The position numbers and the translations under genes were made by a program. Below are positions 61,360 through 64,000 of a stretch of 64,000 nt of DNA, in pieces (the stretch's first letter is position 1; every line of letters starts with the position of its first letter). Source of the stretch: NCEH01 sp043195135 (GTDB lineage: Bacteria; Pseudomonadota; Alphaproteobacteria; Rhizobiales; Xanthobacteraceae); NCBI RefSeq assembly GCF_043195135.1, contig NZ_JBAFWP010000018.1; one strand, given 5' to 3'. Below the pieces are notes generated by a model. That model was not told the DNA's origin. It ran no database searches and saw nothing but the letters and a program-made list of their open reading frames with translations.

Positions 61360-63660
61360 TCAGCGGGCGGCGGCGATGGCGGCGAAGACGGCGGCGGGGG
61401 TGGCGGGCATGTCCATCTGGCCGATGCCGTAGCGGCGCCACAAGGCATCCACCACCGCATTCATCACCGCCGGGCAGGAGCCGATGGCCCCCGCCTCGCC
61501 CGCGCCCTTCACCCCCAGCGGATTGGTGGCGCAGGGCACGTTGCGGGTTTCGAAATGGATCGGCGGCAGGTCTTCCGCCCGCGGCAGGGCATAATCCATG
61601 AAGCTCGCGGTCAAAAGCTGGCCTTCGGCATCATAGACCGTACGCTCCAGCAGCGCCTGGCCGACGCCCTGCGCCACCCCGCCATGCACCTGCCCTTCCA
61701 GCAAAGCCGGCGTGATGACGGCGCCGAAATCGTCCACGATCACGTAGGAGACAAGCTCCACCGCGCCCGTATCGGGATCGATCTCCACCTCGCAGGCGTG
61801 GGTGCCGTTGGGATAGGTGGCCTCCGGCGGGGCGAAGGCGTCCTGGGCGTTCAGCAGCTCGGGCGTGGCGGCCGGATGCACCGCCAGTTCGGCCAGCGAC
61901 AGGCGACGGTCCGTGCCGGCGACTTCCACGCCGCCCGCTTCGAGCTCGATATCCCCCACATCGGCTTCCAGCGCCTCGGCGCCCAGCTCCCGCAGGTTCT
62001 GCGCAAGCCGGCGCGCCGCCCCGGCCACCGCCGCCCCACCCACCGGAATGGAGCGCGAACCGCCGGTGCCGCCGCCGGTCTTGGTGGCGTCCGTATCGCC
62101 CTGGTGCACCACGATCTGCTCCAGGGGCACTTTCAGATGGGCGGCGGCGAGATGGGCATAGGCGGTCTTGTGCCCCTGCCCGGTGGATTGCGTGCCGATG
62201 CGCAGGGAAACGGTGCCGTCGCCCTCCAGCCGCAGATAGGCCGGCTCCGGGGAACCGCCGCCGCAGGCCTCGATATAAGAGGCGAAGCCGAAGCCCCGCA
62301 GGCGCCCGCGCGCCTCGGACGCGGCGGCGCGTTCCGCGAACCCCGCCTTGTCCGCCACCTCCAGCGCCCGCGTCATGTGGCCGTCGAACTCGCCGCTGTC
62401 GTACCTGCGGCCGGAACAGGTCTGGTACGGCATGGCGGAGGGCGGGATGAAATTGAGGCGCCGCAGGTCCTCCGGCGCGATCCCGGCCTCGCGCGCGGCG
62501 GCGTCCACCAGCCGCTCGATCACATAGGCGGCCTCGGGCCGGCCGGCGCCGCGATAAGCATCCACCGGCACGGTGTGGGTGTAGACGGCCCGCACCCGCA
62601 CGTGAAACACGGGAATGGTGTAGAGGCCGGGCAGCATGCTCGCCCCGCCCACCGGAATATAGGCGCCGTAATAGGCCATATAGGCGCCGAGATTGGCCAG
62701 CGTATCCACGCGCAGGGCCAGGAACCGGCCGTCCTTGTCCATGGCCAGCTCGGCGGTGGTGATGTTGTCGCGGCCGTGGCTGTCGCCCGCGAAATGCTCG
62801 CCGCGGTCGCCGATCCAGGCCACCGCCCGGTTCAGCCGGCGCGCCGCCAGCGCGGCCATGGGATATTCGCCGAACGGGAACATCTTGGTGCCGAAGCCGC
62901 CGCCCACGTCCGGCGTCACCACGCGCAGCTCCTCGCGCGGCCAATTGAGGATCTTGTCGGCGATGGCGTCGCGCAGCAAATGGCTGCCCTGGCTGCCGAG
63001 GGTGAGGCGCACGCGGCCGCCCTCCTCCACCTCGGCGAGCACGCCGCGCGTCTCCATGTAATTGGTGACCAAGCGATTGTTGACGAGCCGCACCTTCACC
63101 ACCCGGTGCGCCGAGGCGAAGGCGGCAGTCACCCCCGCCTGGTCGCCCAATTCGCTGGTGAAGGCGATGTTGTGCGCCCGCTCCTCGAACAGAAGCGGCG
63201 CGCCGTCGGCGATCGCGGCTTCCATGTCGGCGACGGCGTCGCGCGGCTCCCAGTCGATCTCGACGGCTTCGGCGGCGTCGCGCGCGGCGTCCAGCGTGTC
63301 GGCGACGATGAAGGCCACCGGCTCGCCCACATGGCGCACCACGCCTTCCGCCAGCACCGGGTGATGGGGCTTCCACATATGGGCCTCGCCCACCACCGCG
63401 ACGCTCGCCGCCACCGGCAGGCCGCCGCAGCCCGCGAAATCATCGGCGGTCAGCACCAGGTGAACGCCCGGCATGGCCTTGACCGCATCGAGATCGCCGA
63501 AGGCGAAGCGCGCATGGGCATAAGGCGAGCGCAGCACATAGCCCTGCAACGCCCCCGCCCGCGCCGCGATGTCCCCGACATAGCGGCCGGCGCCGGTGAG
63601 CAAAGCGGGATCTTCCAGGCGGGTGAAGGGCTGGCCGTGGCCGAACTTGAGGGCAGTCAT
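61360..63660 (-). CDS. Xanthine dehydrogenase family molybdopterin-binding subunit (form-II CoxL-like)
   Basis: 766 residues, the large subunit of a molybdenum hydroxylase. TRLEDPALLTGAGRYVGDIA starts the protein; VGEPVAFIVADTLDAARDAA, TPDVGGGFGTKMFPFGEYPM and KGAGEAGAIGSCPAVMNAVV are family motifs, the last with the catalytic Glu. The active-site loop reads AYRGAGR, which marks form II/related hydroxylases, and not the AYXCSFR of true CO dehydrogenase. The usual FeS and FAD subunit genes are not seen in the window; upstream genes lie beyond 63660. Start 63660 gives the standard N-terminus. Substrate unknown. Confidence 0.9.
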   Translation of the reverse strand: MTALKFGHGQPFTRLEDPALLTGAGRYVGDIAARAGALQGYVLRSPYAHARFAFGDLDAVKAMPGVHLVLTADDFAGCGGLPVAASVAVVGEAHMWKPHHPVLAEGVVRHVGEPVAFIVADTLDAARDAAEAVEIDWEPRDAVADMEAAIADGAPLLFEERAHNIAFTSELGDQAGVTAAFASAHRVVKVRLVNNRLVTNYMETRGVLAEVEEGGRVRLTLGSQGSHLLRDAIADKILNWPREELRVVTPDVGGGFGTKMFPFGEYPMAALAARRLNRAVAWIGDRGEHFAGDSHGRDNITTAELAMDKDGRFLALRVDTLANLGAYMAYYGAYIPVGGASMLPGLYTIPVFHVRVRAVYTHTVPVDAYRGAGRPEAAYVIERLVDAAAREAGIAPEDLRRLNFIPPSAMPYQTCSGRRYDSGEFDGHMTRALEVADKAGFAERAAASEARGRLRGFGFASYIEACGGGSPEPAYLRLEGDGTVSLRIGTQSTGQGHKTAYAHLAAAHLKVPLEQIVVHQGDTDATKTGGGTGGSRSIPVGGAAVAGAARRLAQNLRELGAEALEADVGDIELEAGGVEVAGTDRRLSLAELAVHPAATPELLNAQDAFAPPEATYPNGTHACEVEIDPDTGAVELVSYVIVDDFGAVITPALLEGQVHGGVAQGVGQALLERTVYDAEGQLLTASFMDYALPRAEDLPPIHFETRNVPCATNPLGVKGAGEAGAIGSCPAVMNAVVDALWRRYGIGQMDMPATPAAVFAAIAAAR

Positions 63661-63882
63661 GCAACATCGCTCCATGCGCGCCGGGCGGCGAAGGCGAAAA
63701 GGTGCGCGGCCAGCGCCCGCTCGCGACAGCGCCGCCGCGCACGACCGGCCGGCGGCGGCGCCGGCGAAGGGACAAGCGGGGCGGCGGGACACGAACGGGG
63801 CGGGACGCTCTTCGAGCAAATGGTCACCCCGCCGCCCGGGCGCAAGCGCGAGCGGCGTGGGCTGTGCGGCGCACCATAACCC

Positions 63883-64000
63883 TCAGGCGCGGGCGCGCGC
63901 CAGATCCGCCACCATCTGTGCCACCGCCGCGCGCGCCGCCTCCACCACCTGCGGATCGCGCGAGCGCACGACGATATTGGTGTTGGGCCCGCTCTCGTCG
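63883..64000 (-). CDS. Partial gene running off the window (C-terminal 38 residues)
   Basis: The minus strand has an open frame from the window edge to a TGA at 63883: DESGPNTNIVVRSRDPQVVE followed by an Ala/Arg-rich helix ending LARARA. Only the C-terminus is visible and I cannot name the family. It would be upstream of and co-directional with the CoxL-like gene. Confidence 0.5.
   Translation of the reverse strand, partial: DESGPNTNIVVRSRDPQVVEAARAAVAQMVADLARARA

Noticed and set aside
61360..63660. True aerobic carbon monoxide dehydrogenase large subunit
   Set aside because: The active-site loop is AYRGAGR instead of AYXCSFR, so CO oxidation is not supported.
61063..63879. Open frame of 938 codons on the plus strand opposite the CoxL-like gene
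   Set aside because: Shadow of a high-GC gene: low-complexity composition, no domain motifs, while the minus strand has a complete molybdenum hydroxylase subunit.

Overview
The window is GC-rich bacterial chromosome from an alphaproteobacterium, most likely order Hyphomicrobiales (Rhizobiales) and close to Xanthobacteraceae. This is inferred from the Porin_2-type porin, the double cold-shock-domain protein next to a DUF192 protein, the extended IF-1, and perfect 16-bp parS-like sites of the kind found in alphaproteobacterial chromosomes. No replicon origin, phage or CRISPR array is present. Three tRNA genes are encoded, each with its CCA: Val-CAC, Glu-UUC and Pro-UGG.

Layout. 0-6.4 kb: pentose phosphate and housekeeping genes (rpiA, a DUF2059 protein, gph), tRNA-Val, a VIT-family transporter with an alpha/beta hydrolase, an L,D-transpeptidase and a cold-shock protein with its terminator and a 30-bp tandem repeat. 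6.8-9.5 kb: a NitT/TauT-type ABC importer. 9.8-11.6 kb: a DEAD-box helicase followed by a C-terminally extended IF-1 gene. 12-15.6 kb: DedA, a proline-rich exported protein, an AGE-family epimerase and an M29 aminopeptidase. 15.6-21.8 kb: a catabolic cluster (LysR regulator, iron alcohol dehydrogenase, MFS importer, SDR, Old Yellow Enzyme). 22.2-25.2 kb: tRNA-Glu, glyoxalase, sirtuin, double-CSD protein, DUF192 protein, tRNA-Pro. 25.2-30.1 kb: a three-gene envelope operon (four-repeat BON-like/OmpA-like protein, a 35-residue membrane microprotein, a helix-hairpin-helix membrane protein) and a major porin.

30.7-49.4 kb is a surface-polysaccharide region: a UDP-glucuronate 4-epimerase-like gene, kdsD (Kdo precursor), two glycosyltransferases, manC and the rmlCBDA operon for dTDP-L-rhamnose. 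It is interrupted by a PPDK-like/PhoU-like gene pair of unknown role. About 37.3-44.4 kb is visibly AT-richer than the rest and carries the glycosyltransferases, fragments of IS5-family transposases, a decayed IS3-family element and a polysaccharide pyruvyltransferase gene broken by a frameshift and two in-frame stops. It looks like a horizontally acquired glycan module that is partly decaying, set between host-like sugar-nucleotide genes.

49.5-64 kb: ferredoxin-NADP reductase, a large autotransporter whose passenger contains a PAP2-type acid phosphatase domain, a PepSY/flavodoxin/reductase fusion, an XRE-cupin regulator with a palindrome upstream, thiD under a TPP riboswitch, a stand-alone Lrp/AsnC ligand-binding domain protein, a split chromate transporter, an EamA exporter and a form-II CoxL-like molybdenum hydroxylase subunit. 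Two copies of a roughly 100-bp element, each containing a perfect parS-like palindrome, lie in opposite orientation at 3.1 and 58.8 kb.
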